From NCBI RefSeq assembly GCF_032854445.1, contig NC_088306.1:23533764-23597763 (forward strand): a stretch of 64,000 nt of DNA, read 5' to 3'. Below the pieces are notes generated by a model. The model was not told where the DNA came from. It saw only the letters and a program-made list of their open reading frames with translations, and made no database searches. Numbering within the stretch: the stretch's first letter is position 1; every line of letters starts with the position of its first letter. The DNA is from Liolophura sinensis (Eukaryota > Mollusca > Polyplacophora > Chitonida > Chitonidae). Below are positions 11,952 to 23,424 of this stretch, piece by piece. Both the position numbers and the translations under genes were made by a program.

Positions 11952-12527
11952 TTAAAGGAAAAGAAAACTTAAAAAAATGGCACTGAAAAGGCTGAAAAGA
12001 ACACATTTTTTTCTATCTGGTGTGCCTGCTGCATCATTTTGTGATTTTTACTCGCCATACACATAAAGCCTGAAAATGGCAAAGCTGACACAAATCGCTG
12101 AGTCCATCACGTCCTCCATCTTTAACACCCTGTAATTTATGCTGGGTGTGTGTTGCCTCTCAGCTAATGAGTCGTTAAAACTGCCGGTTTGTTCGTGAAA
12201 ACTCGGAACCTACGTCCAACATTCCGGTTTCCGGTTCGTCAAGCGGAAAACAAACTGTACTCTTCGCTACCTTCTGGGAAGAAGAGTTCCACCAGAAATG
12301 TACGAACTCTATTTCGGCCGACGGAAATTCTCCTCCTAACACAGAAGACTTCAGAACCAGTTCTAAGGCAAAATGGAGTCGCGCAAAGCGGATTTTGGCG
12401 TTGACTTTATTTATAATTTATCAACTTGAGGTACATTTTAGAATTGTATTTATGGCATGCACCTGCGAGGAAATGCCAACTCTTTTCAATGGTATTTGCT
12501 TGATGGTTAAATTTTCTTCTCCTTTAA
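11952..12527. mobile_element. Possible non-autonomous DNA element with TTAA ends (576 bp)
   Basis: The left end reads TTAAAGGAAAAGAAAACTT. Read on the minus strand, the right end gives TTTAAAGGAGAAGAAAATTT. The terminal inverted repeats are ~19-22 bp and imperfect, with weaker similarity further in. A second element at 38542-38879 has the same end motif. No transposase frame is present. An ORF of 71 codons at 12189-12404 has no recognisable content. Confidence 0.4.
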
Positions 12528-12689
12528 AGCTATCCCATCTTAAGTTATTTGCACACTTGATTGGCTTAATGCTCAACAATAGAAAAGTACTGAACGGTCC
12601 ATGGCCGGGACAGTATAGACTGGACAGCTGATGCATTTCAATACAGTGAGGCGGCACTGCAAATATGTCAGCTTTGCACTGGCACAGTA

Positions 12690-12897
12690 ACACATCGTGA
12701 CCATAACTGCACAGACAATGAGATCGTGTGTTCGAATCCAGCTCTTGCTAATTCGCTGTGTGTGGTTTGTAGTACAGAGGTTTGTCGTATACACATCCAT
12801 GATAAAGGTTGGTGGCTCACTCCGATCACTTCGGTTTCAACCGCCGTCATACACGTGAAAAATTCTTGATCACGACGTTAAAACCAGTCAGATAAAA
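12690..12897 (+). mobile_element. Degenerate tRNA-headed SINE, plus strand
   Basis: The B-box-like GTGTTCGAATCCAGCTC near 12728 is followed by a body containing GTGGCTCACTCCGATCACTT and ACCGCCGTCATACACGTGAA, and by a tail, TTCTTGATCACGACGTTAAAAC. The layout matches the other SINEs here, with substantial divergence. Confidence 0.55.
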
Positions 12898-13054
12898 GGG
12901 AAAAAAGGACAAAGGTAGACCACATATGAACATGGCAGAGTCTTTAGATCACCGCTTGGAGGTAACAAGTAAAACTACTACGGCTGCATGCAATATACGT
13001 CATTATTATAGTCGTTTCTTGGCAGGAACCACTATATATTTTTTTTATCTATTT

Positions 13055-13150
13055 AGCTGGAGTTTTACTCCATCCTGAAGAATATTTCACTTATACAACC
13101 CCAGCCATCATTATAGTGGGAAGAAACTGGGCTCTTTGAAACCTCTAGAC
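13055..13150 (-). mobile_element. SINE family A/B tail fragment, minus strand
   Basis: GAGTTTTACTCCATCCTGAA, GAATATTTCACTTATAC and CATTATAGTGGGAAGAAAC is the reversed SINE tail with many substitutions. The head is absent. A short (GAAA)n follows at 13380-13400. Confidence 0.55.
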
Positions 13151-14212
13151 TCTTTAAGCGTTTCAATGTGTTCGCTGGGCCATTTGCGCACTTTCACGTT
13201 CGTTGTCGAATAGTTCGTGTCTTCCACCAATATGGTGTGCAAATCTGTGCGTTACATGAGGCAAAGCATTGGAAAAAGTTGACGGTTGACCCCGGGCTCT
13301 CCGATTTCTTACAAAATTGACTGGCATCATATAAGTGGGAAAGTTCTTGAATTCGGCGTTAAGCAAAATAAATCAAGAAATAAAGAAAGAAAGAAAGAAA
13401 TATGTCGGCACTGGGTCCAGTCTGTTACGTGATTTGAATAAAACTTAAGCAAACAAACAATGGCGCTATATCTTCAATGAAGCTGTAGACGTTGCCGTGA
13501 ATCCCACACCATCCATTGTATTTTGCTACTTTTGTTATAATTATATTATTTTCGTCTAGTATTATTCAAGGGAAGATACTCTAAATGGATTATATTTAGT
13601 CGGTAGATTCTTTGATGTTGTCTCCCCTTGCCATCCACACATATCGCTGGAAGCACCTATACCATAGCAACACGTGCTCTGGTGAGTCAAACAAGCAGGT
13701 GCTAACATGTAAGTTTCTGTTTTGAACGTGAAATCACCTTCTAGAACGTTTGGTAGGGAGCGGTCATATCACTTGACTTTACTTAATGACTAAACACCCG
13801 GATATTAGAAGTCAGGCCCAGGTCAGAAGCCTACGCAATGTTTAGTCAAAGAATCGATTTTAAGCTGTATTTTCAACAGTACACATACCTAGCTGAAGTA
13901 TTACCTCTAGACATTTGGAAAGTGAGTTCTTTTTTATAACCGATAATAATAAACCACGGTGGTGACTTATCGCTGCGTCCCCGTGGCTGATAGTGGTAAA
14001 CTCCTGTAGGCTACTGAGCGTTAAATCAGGAAACCGAGTGTACCACATTTTAACCACAGCGATTAATTTTTTCAAACCCATTTAAATTCTTTCACTATCG
14101 CTTTATAACATTTTAAACACAGCAGTAAACATCTATTACCACACAGAAAAACGAACGTGTATAACCTTTTGAGCTATTTGTAATTGTATAAGAATATAAT
14201 AAAGCATTATAT

Positions 14213-14325
14213 TTAATTATTTATTTATTTATTTATTTCAGTGGTGTTTTACGCCGTACTCAAAAATATTTCCCTTATACGACGGCGGCCAGCTATGGTG
14301 GGAGGAAACCGGGCAGAGCCCGCAG
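14213..14325 (-). mobile_element. 5'-truncated SINE family A, minus strand
   Basis: A (TTTA)n stretch opens it, then GGTGTTTTACGCCGTACTC, TATACGACGGCGGCCAGC and GGAGGAAACCGGGCAGAGCC. Similarity stops at ~14320, so only the 3' half is present. Confidence 0.8.
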
Positions 14326-14454
14326 GAAGAAAGCATTATATTAAGAGCAAATATATTTCGTTGTATTCTGTGGGAGAAAGATTGATTGACAGATTGACGC
14401 TGTTGCGAGCTAATTAAATGGCAGTCGAGAAGCTTGTCAAATAGTCTATGTTGT

Positions 14455-14568
14455 GTAGTGGTTTACTCCGAGCACTCCAGGCTTTTTCCATACACAAACC
14501 TGATCCCTGTCATATTACTTAAGAAAACCAGGCGTTAAATAACAATTCATCAGATAAATATATGTGTA
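14455..14568 (+). mobile_element. SINE family B 3' fragment, plus strand
   Basis: GTGGTTTACTCCGAGCACTC, CATACACAAACCTGAT and a tail with GGCGTTAAATAACAATTCATCAGATAAATA. Diverged. Confidence 0.45.
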
Positions 14569-15059
14569 TAAATCTAGGCTTGGCTAGCATGTTGCTGTCA
14601 ACACTTCCGAGGTGCACGTGTATACTAATCTTACGGTCACATACAGGCTGGTGTGAACCACAAAAAGGTTGGCCTCAACCGCACGAATGATGGTCTCAAT
14701 CACATAATGCTTGTCTGAACTCGTCAAATTCATTATTTAACATACCGGTATGCTTTTTTTTTTTTTTTTTTTGTCTTTTCTTTTTTTATATTTCTTTATT
14801 CACCAACAGTCAGAATACAGATGTATACAAAGATGTAATAAAGAAGATATTAGTATAAACATTTATGATTATAAACAAATGTTTAAATGACTATGGCGGG
14901 AATAAAGTCCGGGTGGGCTTTTTCTATCCCATTATACATGTACATATAGTAAGTATAATTAGAGAAGAAAAACTATACATGCACATATGTAAAATGATGA
15001 TAAGATACAATATACAAGGCTGGTCGATGGTGATACAATAAAAGTTACTTTGTTGCTAG

Positions 15060-16250
15060 AGATCTGACTCCACGATATTGATGAGGTGATCCTTTAATTT
15101 ATTTTTAAATAAAGACAAAGAGTTGATAGTTTTGAGATATTAGTTCTTGAAAATGGTCTATAGAGATTTAGTCTTTGATTTCGTGTAGGGTAAAAGTGTA
15201 CATCAGACTGCATTTTCAAAATTGTTTTAAGCGTTGTTGGGAGGTAGAAGGGACTATATACAAACTTATGGAGAATTAGAATGTAAGAGAAGGTGTTGAG
15301 TTGAAATATATCAAGGATTTTTGATTGATGGAATAAGGGCTGGGCGTGTGTAAATCTTTGTGATGAAGTTATAATGCGGATTGCCAGCTATTGCCAAATG
15401 TACAAGAGATTTAGGTAGGGTAAGGTAGGGTAGAATGAGGAAGAAAATACAGCATCAGAAGTGTTTTTTTTCTTTGTTCATTAGTTTATTTATATGTCTT
15501 GGAATTCTTATGTTACGTTTCCAAGAAACTTGAAATCATCAACAAATTCCATTTCACGGTTGCCTATTTTTATTTTCGGGATGTCTGAAGGGAGTAATGT
15601 CTTGTATGGTTTAATGATCATGCATTTAGCTTTATTAATATTTAGTAAAAGCTTATTGGCCTGAAACCAGTGTTGAGCTGACTCCAGCTCACTTGTCATA
15701 GTAGCAATATATTATGGCTTGCATGGTTTACTGTTGTCGAAAGCTTTGGAAAGGTCAATGAAAGTAACTAAGCTGAATTTGCGCTGTTTCTTGGCCGAAA
15801 CTAATTTATCGTGTAGGACAGTGGCGGCGTGCACAGCGGAATGGTTGAATCGAAATCAGTATTCAGTGTCTGTTATGATTGCATTTTGTCCAGAAAGTCA
15901 ACTAGTTTTTCTACAATCTTGCTGCAGCATGTAGTACCGAAATCGGCGTGTAGTTAACGCAACTAGCCTTATCACCAGATTTAAAGCTTGGTGTTACTTT
16001 AAGTGTTTTTAACAGTGTTCGGATAATGCCAGTTCTAAAGGAAAGATTAATTATATGAGAAGGGGCACTGAGTCTGTAACTGATTTCAACATAGACACAC
16101 ATACGTCATCAATGCCTGGGGTCAGAGGATCGTAGTTCGTGGATAATATATATATAACATCGCTCGGTGTGACTGGTGATAAGTTAAAATTTGGGGTAGG
16201 TACTTGCTGCAGAAAATCAAGAGGAGATGTCATGGTTTCAGGAAGGGCTT
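15060..16250 (-). pseudogene. Reverse transcriptase remnant of the LINE, catalytic core deleted
   Basis: In order on the minus strand are TPGIDD (~16130), LLKTLKVTPSFKSGDK, NYTPISVL (~15932-15955), RFNHSAVHAATVLHDKL (~15790-15845), RT motif A FIDLSKAFD (15736-15762), WFQANKLLLNINKAK (~15630-15665) and a C-terminal LFKNKLKDHLINIVES (~15070-15130). Motif A and ANKLLLN are only 76 bases apart. Complete relatives need roughly 300, so motif B and the YADD motif are gone. Frames change at ~16050 and ~15925. It cannot encode an active enzyme. Confidence 0.85.
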
Positions 16251-16297
16251 GTTCTAGAGCTGATGCAACAGTGCTGACATATTTGTTGAAGTTATTT

Positions 16298-16553
16298 GGG
16301 GGGCTCCGTGGCTCTGTTGGTTAGCGCACTAGCGCAGCGTTATGACCCAGGAGCATCTCACCAATGCGGTCGCTGTGAGTTCAAGTCCAGCTCATGCTGG
16401 CTTCCTCTCCGGCCGTACGTGGGAAGGTATGTCGACAACCTGCGGATGGTCGCTGTGCCCGGTTTCCACCCATCATAATGCTCTCCGCCGTCGTATAAGT
16501 GAAATATTATTGAGAACGGCGTAAAACACCAATCAAATAAATAAATAAATAAA
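16298..16553 (+). mobile_element. Full-length SINE family A inserted in the LINE
   Basis: The head is GGGGGGCTCCGTGGCTCTG with A-box-like TGGCTCTGTTGG, then B-box GTGAGTTCAAGTCC, body TTCCTCTCCGGCCGTACG and CCGCCGTCGTATAAGTG, and tail AACACCAATCAAATAAATAA. Likely target duplication: AAGTTATTT just left and AAGTTTTTT just right. The insertion splits the LINE, so it is younger than the LINE. Confidence 0.9.
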
Positions 16554-16984
16554 GTTTTTTGCCATGGATTGATCATCTAAGAGGTCATTGTGTTCATCAG
16601 TGAAATTTATTGGTATGCCACATTTATTTCGTTTTAAGAGATCGTTCAAAACTGTCCATGTACCGTTTATGTTGTTATTTGTTTTATTATATTTACGCTC
16701 ATAGTATTCTTTTCTTAATTTCGATATTAGTTCAGGTTATTAAGATTGTTTCTAAAAGATCGATAGTGATTTCTTTCATTTTGATCAAGTAGTTATTCTC
16801 GACAAAGGTTATTTTTGGTATATAATACCATGAGTAACCTCATAGCTTTCTTATCCTGTGTTCTAGTGAGTGAAATGATATAACTGGAAAATGTTCATCA
16901 TAAATGTTTGTAAATAACGAGTGAAATGCTGAAAGTGCTTCATTTGTATCATCCTTCTCAGCGATCTCATCCAACTGAGTATTT

Positions 16985-17080
16985 TGTGGCTCAGTTTATT
17001 AACGCCATAGCGCAGCGTATTGACCCAGAAGTCTCTCACCAATGCGGTCGCTGTGAGTTCAAGTCCAGCTCATGCTGGCG
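16985..17080 (+). mobile_element. SINE family A head fragment inside the LINE
   Basis: TGTGGCTCAGTTTATTAACG, AGCGCAGCGTATTGACCC and GCGGTCGCTGTGAGTTCAAG, stopping abruptly after CATGCTGGCG. Only the tRNA-like head is present, next to the endonuclease GDFN codons. Confidence 0.85.
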
Positions 17081-17084
17081 TATG

Positions 17085-17400
17085 CTTATCTGTTTTAAAA
17101 ATGTCAATGTTAAAGTCACCAAGTAAAATGCATTTTTTATTTTGCGAAAGTTTACCAGAAGAGTGTGTAAGTGCTCGTTGAAGAGTTTAACGTCTTTTCC
17201 GGGGGGGGGGGGGGGCAGATATATTTCACAGCAGGTGATGTGACAACAGGTATTGTGGCAACATGTGCTACGTGACGAGCTGTTTCGCCATTTTTGTCTC
17301 AATAGCAGTTGACATCTGGTACGTTAATCCCCTTTTGTAATGTGTCATTTGGTTTAGCTCAAATTAACGCGATCAAGGGGTCATCTGAAAAGGTTGAGGG
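17085..17400 (-). pseudogene. AP-like endonuclease remnant of the LINE
   Basis: Minus-strand translation gives KDVKLFNEHLHTLLVNFRK and, one frame over, KCILLGDFNIDIFKTDKH with GDFN at 17109-17120. GDFN is the conserved endonuclease loop of non-LTR elements. ISDKPLNLF further upstream looks like the early part of the domain. It is broken by a frameshift, several stops and a C/G homopolymer at ~17201-17215. Confidence 0.7.
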
Positions 17401-17838
17401 GTTTGTCGCTAATTCCCGTTAGGTAATGTTGACAGAGTGAGTGGCAGATTAGCTTGGTGACATGGTAAATCTGTATATGCAGTCGTGAGGGCATAGGGAG
17501 TGAGTGTACTTTGCTCTTATAGTCTTATGACATTTTTGGACCTCGTGTTTACTTTGTTCCCAGAGACTTTTTATTGACTGAGAATTTTCATTTCTGCTAC
17601 ATCCTGTAATCTCAGGACAAAATAATAAAAGGCTATACTTGTTAAGACTGAGTCGATTTCATTGATATATTTAATTAAGACTGGCAAACCTCTAAACCTT
17701 GAAGGTCCTATTTGAGTCAGAAGGATCTGCAGTTTTTATCTGCAACTCTAGCTTAAGCTTTATAATTTGCCGACCGTCATATAACAGTTTTACATGAAAA
17801 AATCATTGAGTGTGAGGTGGAGGTGGAGGAAGCAAAAT

Positions 17839-17857
17839 GGGGTGGGGAGAGGGAGGG
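17839..17857 (+). other. G-quadruplex-type motif
   Basis: Four G runs separated by one or two bases (GGGGTGGGGAGAGGGAGGG). Nothing nearby explains its function. Confidence 0.5.
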
Positions 17858-18119
17858 TTAAACCTTGATCGGTGAGAATAAACTAAGTTACACATAAATC
17901 CCTGATAGACCAACTAGGAAGTAAAGACTACAGCCCCTTATCTTTCGCATGTTACACAGCAGAAAATACATCACCATTTTCAAATTAATTTATGCTCTGA
18001 TTGATTACAAAGACTTTTGGCCTCTTCAGTTCCTGACCTCTTGAAGTACTTACACCGACTACTACATGGTGGAATACAATGTGTTTTTCCCTTACTTGTA
18101 TTAACCTGACAAAAGCGTC

Positions 18120-18270
18120 ATAATTTTTTATTTATTTCTTGATTTAGTGGCATATTTACAGCTAATCATTTATATATACCCGTGTAACTTCTTGACATAT
18201 GTACAATCTCAGCCAAACCATCGAGAGTTGGATTCGAACACACGACCCCCAGCAGTTATATTCATAATTT
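18120..18270 (-). mobile_element. Degenerate tRNA-headed SINE, minus strand
   Basis: A tail-like TTTTTATTTATTTCTTG at the left and, on the minus strand, a clear B-box GTGTGTTCGAATCCAACTC near 18230. The body is too diverged for family assignment. Confidence 0.5.
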
Positions 18271-18533
18271 GGCAGGTATATTGACTTATTAATTGACTTA
18301 TTGATTATATACATCATGACTTCCTTACATTTAAGATTGTAATCTAGACACTGAAATCAAACAACACGACTTAAATTAGATAAATTACATACAAGCAAAT
18401 AAGCCCTATATATGGCTAGTCAGGTGATATGCTTTGTCTGGTTTAATTTGGTTACGAACAAAAAAAAAAATGTCAGCAGTTTTTCAACCACATGCTTATA
18501 TGTATCTTGATTGCTCGTAACCCTACTTATAAG

Positions 18534-18708
18534 TATAGCCTCTCCGGCCATACGAGGGAATGTCTGCCAGCAACCTACGGATGGTCGTGGGTTTCTGCCG
18601 GGTTCTGCCGGGTTTCATCCCATTATAATGCTGGCCGCAGTTGTACAAGTGAAATATTCTTGAGTACGGCGTAAAACACCAATCAAATGAAAGTAAATAA
18701 ATATAAGT
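18534..18708 (+). mobile_element. 5'-truncated SINE family A, plus strand
   Basis: Begins mid-element at CCTCTCCGGCCATACGAGGG and continues through GGATGGTCGTGGGTTTCTG, AATGCTGGCCGCAGTTG and the standard tail AACACCAATCAAATGAAAG. Confidence 0.85.
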
Positions 18709-19460
18709 ACAGCCTTGAATATTTAATCGCCTTATAAATGCAATAAGTTTTTATAATTTAGTAATTAACCTATCAAATGCATACATTGTGCATGTCTTGA
18801 GTTCTGGCTAGTGATTCGATGCATGAAAGTCAGTGGTTTAATACGTATATTAAAGAAAACCGACTTCAATATAACATTATTGCCATTCCACTTTGTTACG
18901 TGTTCTCTCTTTAAATACGTGTTAAACATTTGTAAATTACGAAAATCATTATTCTTTTACACTTATTCTCAGCATCTTTTGTTTTAGTCAGGTCAAGCCA
19001 TTCTGATTATATATAAATGTCATGAAGTTCTCTCACTTACATAAACAAGCAGTAACATGCTGGGTCCACCGTAAATAGACATTCATCATTCTTAATTTAG
19101 ACTCGATCGTGCCCAATCCAATCACGATTTAGTGCACAACATTGACAGATTGTTGCAACCTTTTGTGTTTTCTGTCTGACAGAACTGGTTCATTGTATAA
19201 GTTATATTATTTTATATAACTGGCTTCTGTTTCTTTATCATACTGACTCAGCTGTCTATAAGTCATGCTACGTTTTTCATGGATATGTTAGTACCTAAAC
19301 ACATGACTCTTCACACACTATTATAAATCAGGTATGTTTATTCATTTGGATGAACGAAAACAGCTCAGGTAACGCGCGTTTCAACAGACCACGCGAGATT
19401 CGCAGATACGCCACGCGGCCCCCATGGTGATCACACGCTATACGAATGACTGTTTTCCAG

Positions 19461-19465
19461 CCAAT
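19461..19465 (+). promoter_or_regulatory. CCAAT box candidate upstream of mid1ip1
   Basis: CCAATGGG lies ~400 bases upstream of the ATG in a locally GC-richer patch (19370-19470). No clear TATA box or transcription start can be fixed, and a 5'UTR intron cannot be excluded. Confidence 0.2.
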
Positions 19466-19859
19466 GGGAAGCCAGGAAAATCCATAGTATGATTGCAGCA
19501 GATGGGAGAGCTCATCATTGTGAAAGGCGTGTTAGCTGTCTTGTTGAAACAAATTCTTTATTAATGTAGCAAAATAATGCAAAGACGGGAGCAAAATGTA
19601 TGCATGTATTAAGAAACTGATGTATTAAGGCATGGAAAATAAGTAGAATCGATTCGAAGTCTCTACCGGCGTTCCTAGTACATACCTTACTTCCCCGCAT
19701 AAAAATGAGCATGGCCTATACAGGAAATGTTGGGCTTAAACTAGCGCTACTTATGCATGCGAGAATTGGGTGTAGCAACTTTCAGGAGCAAAATGTACAG
19801 ATGATCGTGGTGATATAGAGAAGTGTCTTCAGTGTTGTGTGTTTTGGAAATTTTCAAAC

Positions 19860-20417
19860 ATGGGAAGTGATTACGGTTCTGGGAGCATGTCCTTGCGCTT
19901 GAGGGACGGTGATCGAGTCGGCGGGCAGCAATCTATCATCAAAGCTCTGAACAGTTTCGTGAAGGCCGTGAATGTCATGGATCAGACCGTGATGATACCC
20001 AGCCGTTTACGGGATATGGACGTTACGGTGAACTTGAAATCCGACGGGATGAAAATCCCCGTGGAAAACAATAACGAGTTGGCTATTCTGCCGGCTGGGG
20101 GCTCGCAGCACGCGAATCTGTACGGGTTTTATACTATGCTTCACGCTATTAAACACGAACTTGTAAGCGGCGGCCGTATAGATGATTCTGAGGATGGGGC
20201 GCACGAAGGGGGTGTCGGCGGCCTCGGCGAAGACTCGGGCGAGTCCGTGGACTCTGAGGACTCGGATTCCCGACCCACGGCAGCAGCTTTTCGTCATCAT
20301 CTTACCAGTCTGTTGGGTATGTTACGTCAAATGACGGCCACAGCAAACTATCTGACCACACGATACGAGCACGATCTAGGCCAGGGTCCACAGCAGTATT
20401 CCACATGGGCGATATAA
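19860..20417 (+). CDS. mid1ip1: MID1-interacting protein 1 / Spot14-family protein, complete, 185 aa
   Basis: This is a single uninterrupted frame with an ATG in good context (A at -3, G at +4) and a TAA stop. Residues 30-53 (LNSFVKAVNVMDQTVMIPS, then RLRD) match the hallmark N-terminal helix of MID1IP1 (Mig12) and THRSP (Spot14). Residues 84-101 (HANLYGFYTMLHAIKHEL) match the second helix, and 144-172 (FRHHLTSLLGMLRQM, then NYLTTRYEHDLG) the C-terminal helix. Residues 109-137 form an acidic Gly/Ser-rich linker, also variable in vertebrate proteins. In vertebrates these proteins bind acetyl-CoA carboxylase, promote its polymerisation and raise fatty-acid synthesis; MID1IP1 also binds the microtubule protein MID1. 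Function here is inferred from homology. Length fits the family (~150-185 aa). Vertebrate homologues also have their coding region in one exon. The CDS is clearly richer in G+C than its flanks. An in-frame GTG at 19839 would add seven residues but is unlikely as a eukaryotic start. Confidence 0.9.
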   Translation: MGSDYGSGSMSLRLRDGDRVGGQQSIIKALNSFVKAVNVMDQTVMIPSRLRDMDVTVNLKSDGMKIPVENNNELAILPAGGSQHANLYGFYTMLHAIKHELVSGGRIDDSEDGAHEGGVGGLGEDSGESVDSEDSDSRPTAAAFRHHLTSLLGMLRQMTATANYLTTRYEHDLGQGPQQYSTWAI

Positions 20418-23400
20418 CATAGGTAGGCCTTGTGGTGTGCAATCCTGTGCGTTCAGGAAAGGTGTTAGATGAATTTTACTGAACACACACACGAAAAACA
20501 GCTGATGGTATAGATGTGCTTAAAAAAATCCGCGAGTAGAAGAAGAGAGTTGTGGTGCTGACTTTAAAAAAAAAAAAAAGACAGAAAAGGACAACGTGTT
20601 ACTGGTAATTTATTGTCCGAGAACATTTGTTGTGAGAGAGAATGAGTAGAGTACGTGAAACTTCAGTCAAAAGTTACCGCACTTATATGCACGTGGGGCG
20701 TTTACCACGCCTCGTGAAACCATCGTGTAGATCGACCTACATATAATTAGGCTTAACCCCGAGCTTCTGTGTAAGCAGGCTCTCCCCTAGGTATCCGAGT
20801 GCAGACCACAGAAACTGTCTCACACGTTCACATTCTTGGATTCACTTTGATCTACATCCGTCTCAGGCAGTTTTGGTGTTGGTCTTTGCTTTAATAAGAA
20901 CAGAAACAATGCAAATAGCTAATCATTTTTTTCTTGTGTAAATTTTCATCGCATAGACACATACGCAATATGATGTTCGTGCACGCATGTTACAATCAAA
21001 GGATGAGAAAAATGTGCGGACGACGCTACTATTGTGTAAAGGTAGACCCAATATGGCGTCCAAAACGCCGGAGTAACAGTGCAAACGTTTTTACACCGTG
21101 AAATTCGCACGATATCAATATTTGTGTAACTTGAAAGTTAGTTGTACTATAACCTGAGCAAGCCCGGTGACCTAACTGTGCCTTTAGTCCGATTTGAAAC
21201 CATTATTGTCATGTTCATTATGTGAACCTTAGTTTATTCAGTTATCATTTGTGTGTTACTGAGTGTGGTTTACTGCTCAAAATGCTATTTAGGTAGAAAA
21301 GCAACGTTCTAAACGTGGTTCTTTACTTGAAAATGTTTCCTTGTTGATGGCCGTATGTGCGAGATGTAAAGCTGACGGCGGCTGCCTTTGTTGTCGTTGA
21401 ACCGCTTCCCTATTATGTCATTCAGCTATTTAAAATGTTTGTGTAAAATTGTTTTTGGTATAATTCCGTTTCAACAACCTGTCAGTTGGCATTGTGCTCT
21501 CGGTGAATTTCGTATATGTATTTAAATTCAAAGTTATTCTGTACGGCATTGTATGGTTCAAATGTTAACAGTGGGTCCATATTCTTTATTTCCTAAGGCT
21601 GTTTTAGCGTTGTTATCCTCAAGTCTAGAATGTTGATGTGTTCTTACAGTATGCATGGTGAGGTTTTCAAGGTTTTTCAAGTTTTGATGGCCTGAGAACT
21701 AAAACTGCTTTGGGGTAAAGGGCCTAGCTGAAAGGCTTGAGGTATCAAATGTTGTATATCTCTTTATTTCATGTGCGTACCAGACAAACCTGGGTTAAAG
21801 TCTTATGTTACTGTAAAGGTTTTGAAAAGATCAGTGATCTGCAACAAGGCTCTAGTTATTTGTCAAGACACAAAGACATAGGTTAAAGCTGAACATCCGC
21901 TTATGAATAGTAACACATTGCACCGTGCTCCAGGGCTATACATTTGTGCTTAACGATCTAGTCTCCCGTGTTGCTATGTAGAGCAGTCGGTTTATCATAA
22001 CAAGTGCTGTTTGTGGCCATGACATTGGTTCCGTATCGGCTGTCAGGTCACTGCGGCACTTTAGGCACCAGCCCACTTAGTAACCGGTGTCAACATATAC
22101 CGGTTGACAAAGCCTATTCTCTGCATGGTTTTCTAAATACATTTAATACCAGAACTCTGTTCAGTTATCTGTGAAGCTTTGGTCTGTGTACTTTCATTAT
22201 TGACCTTGAATAAACCGTGAAGAAGTTGATAGGATAGTTTAAAATTTACTCACACAACCTGCAATAAGCACACAGCCTTTATAATGTCATCGTCCAATTT
22301 ATTGCCGTCTGGGATCAGTAGATCCAAGTATTGTAGGTAATTCGTTCGTATTATTCAGTCTCAATTGTAGTTCTTCAAAGATTATTTCAACGCGACCGGT
22401 TTTTTTTACAGGTGTGCTCCAAAGCTAATCCATACAACCTCTGGTCTCCACTGGTGATTTTTGTTGGGAGCGTTGTTAGAATTCGTATACTACTTCGTTT
22501 GAACCGTGTCGTTGACGCAAAAGTTTCGTGTCAATAAGGTGCAAAACATTTGTTAAATATTCATTGTCACTGACGCAAAGTGCTATACAGGTAAATGTTT
22601 TGGATTCGTTTATCGCCCTTGAATTGTTGAAGATTGTAATATTATTTTGAGAATCAATGTCAGAATTGTTTTTCATGTGATTGAAGGTTTCATTTTATTG
22701 TGCATGGAATGTGTTGTCTACACGGTGTTCACGCCTATGAAAGTGAATTGGCTTTTGTATGCAGGTTTTGATCACCTTCGTGGGCTGTGCTGGTTTCGTT
22801 GGGTCTTTTTGAGCTTGTTGTTGTTTGCTATGGCAAAGGATTGTATTATGCTGTATACTGCAATGTAGCATATATTTTTTGCGAAGGATAAGGTGTAGGT
22901 GATTTTGTTTTGCTCATTTTTGTCCTTTATCGACTAATGGAGTACCTAATGTCTCTAATGTACACTTTTAAGGAAGTGGTCTATACGAATGATAATACTG
23001 TTATACGAATATACATTTACCTTTGTGTACATGTCATATATGCGATATCAGTAGTGTACGGTTGGTTTATTTTTCAAAAGAGAAAGTCGCACTGAAAGTT
23101 GAAAGGCTTAAATAGCGTAGAAAGGCTTAAATGGCGTAGAAAGGCATGAATATGAATTATGAAATGTATTTTCTAGCATTTCATGTGCCTCGTGTACACT
23201 GGATGATCTGTGGTTTGAACTTGCTCTTTGTCCGACGGAAGTCCATTGATGAAAGCCTGAAAGCAGAAAAAAATGAATTCAGTCTCCGTTGTGAAACGTG
23301 CCAGACATGATGGAGCGTTGTTGATACAGATCCATTTCGTAACATGTATGTTTTGGTCTTGTTTGCCATTCCATCTGGCTCGCATGCTCACCAGCCATTA

Positions 23401-23424
23401 AATGCTATTTAATTTCATCCTGAT

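Larger units (their letters stand above)
14754..17460 (-). mobile_element. Broken non-LTR retrotransposon (CR1/Jockey-like LINE), minus strand
   Basis: Read on the minus strand, endonuclease traces lie at the right and reverse-transcriptase traces at 15060-16250. A 3' UTR ends in a poly-A that appears here as a T run at 14754-14772. The reading frame is broken by many stops and shifts. Two SINE family A pieces (16298-16553 and 16985-17080) are inserted. The family call rests on GDFN in the endonuclease, FIDLSKAFD and an NYxPISVL relative in the RT, and the NKL.LN stretch near the RT end. The right boundary is uncertain by ~100 bases. Confidence 0.85.

Noticed and set aside
12189-12404. 71-codon ORF with Arg/Ser/Thr-rich sequence
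   Set aside because: Lies inside the TTAA-ended element and has no transposase-like motif.
19390-19417. Two CACGCG half-sites upstream of mid1ip1 as a carbohydrate-response element
   Set aside because: Vertebrate Spot14-type elements need two E-box halves separated by five bases. These are 22 bases apart and no second half fits the spacing.
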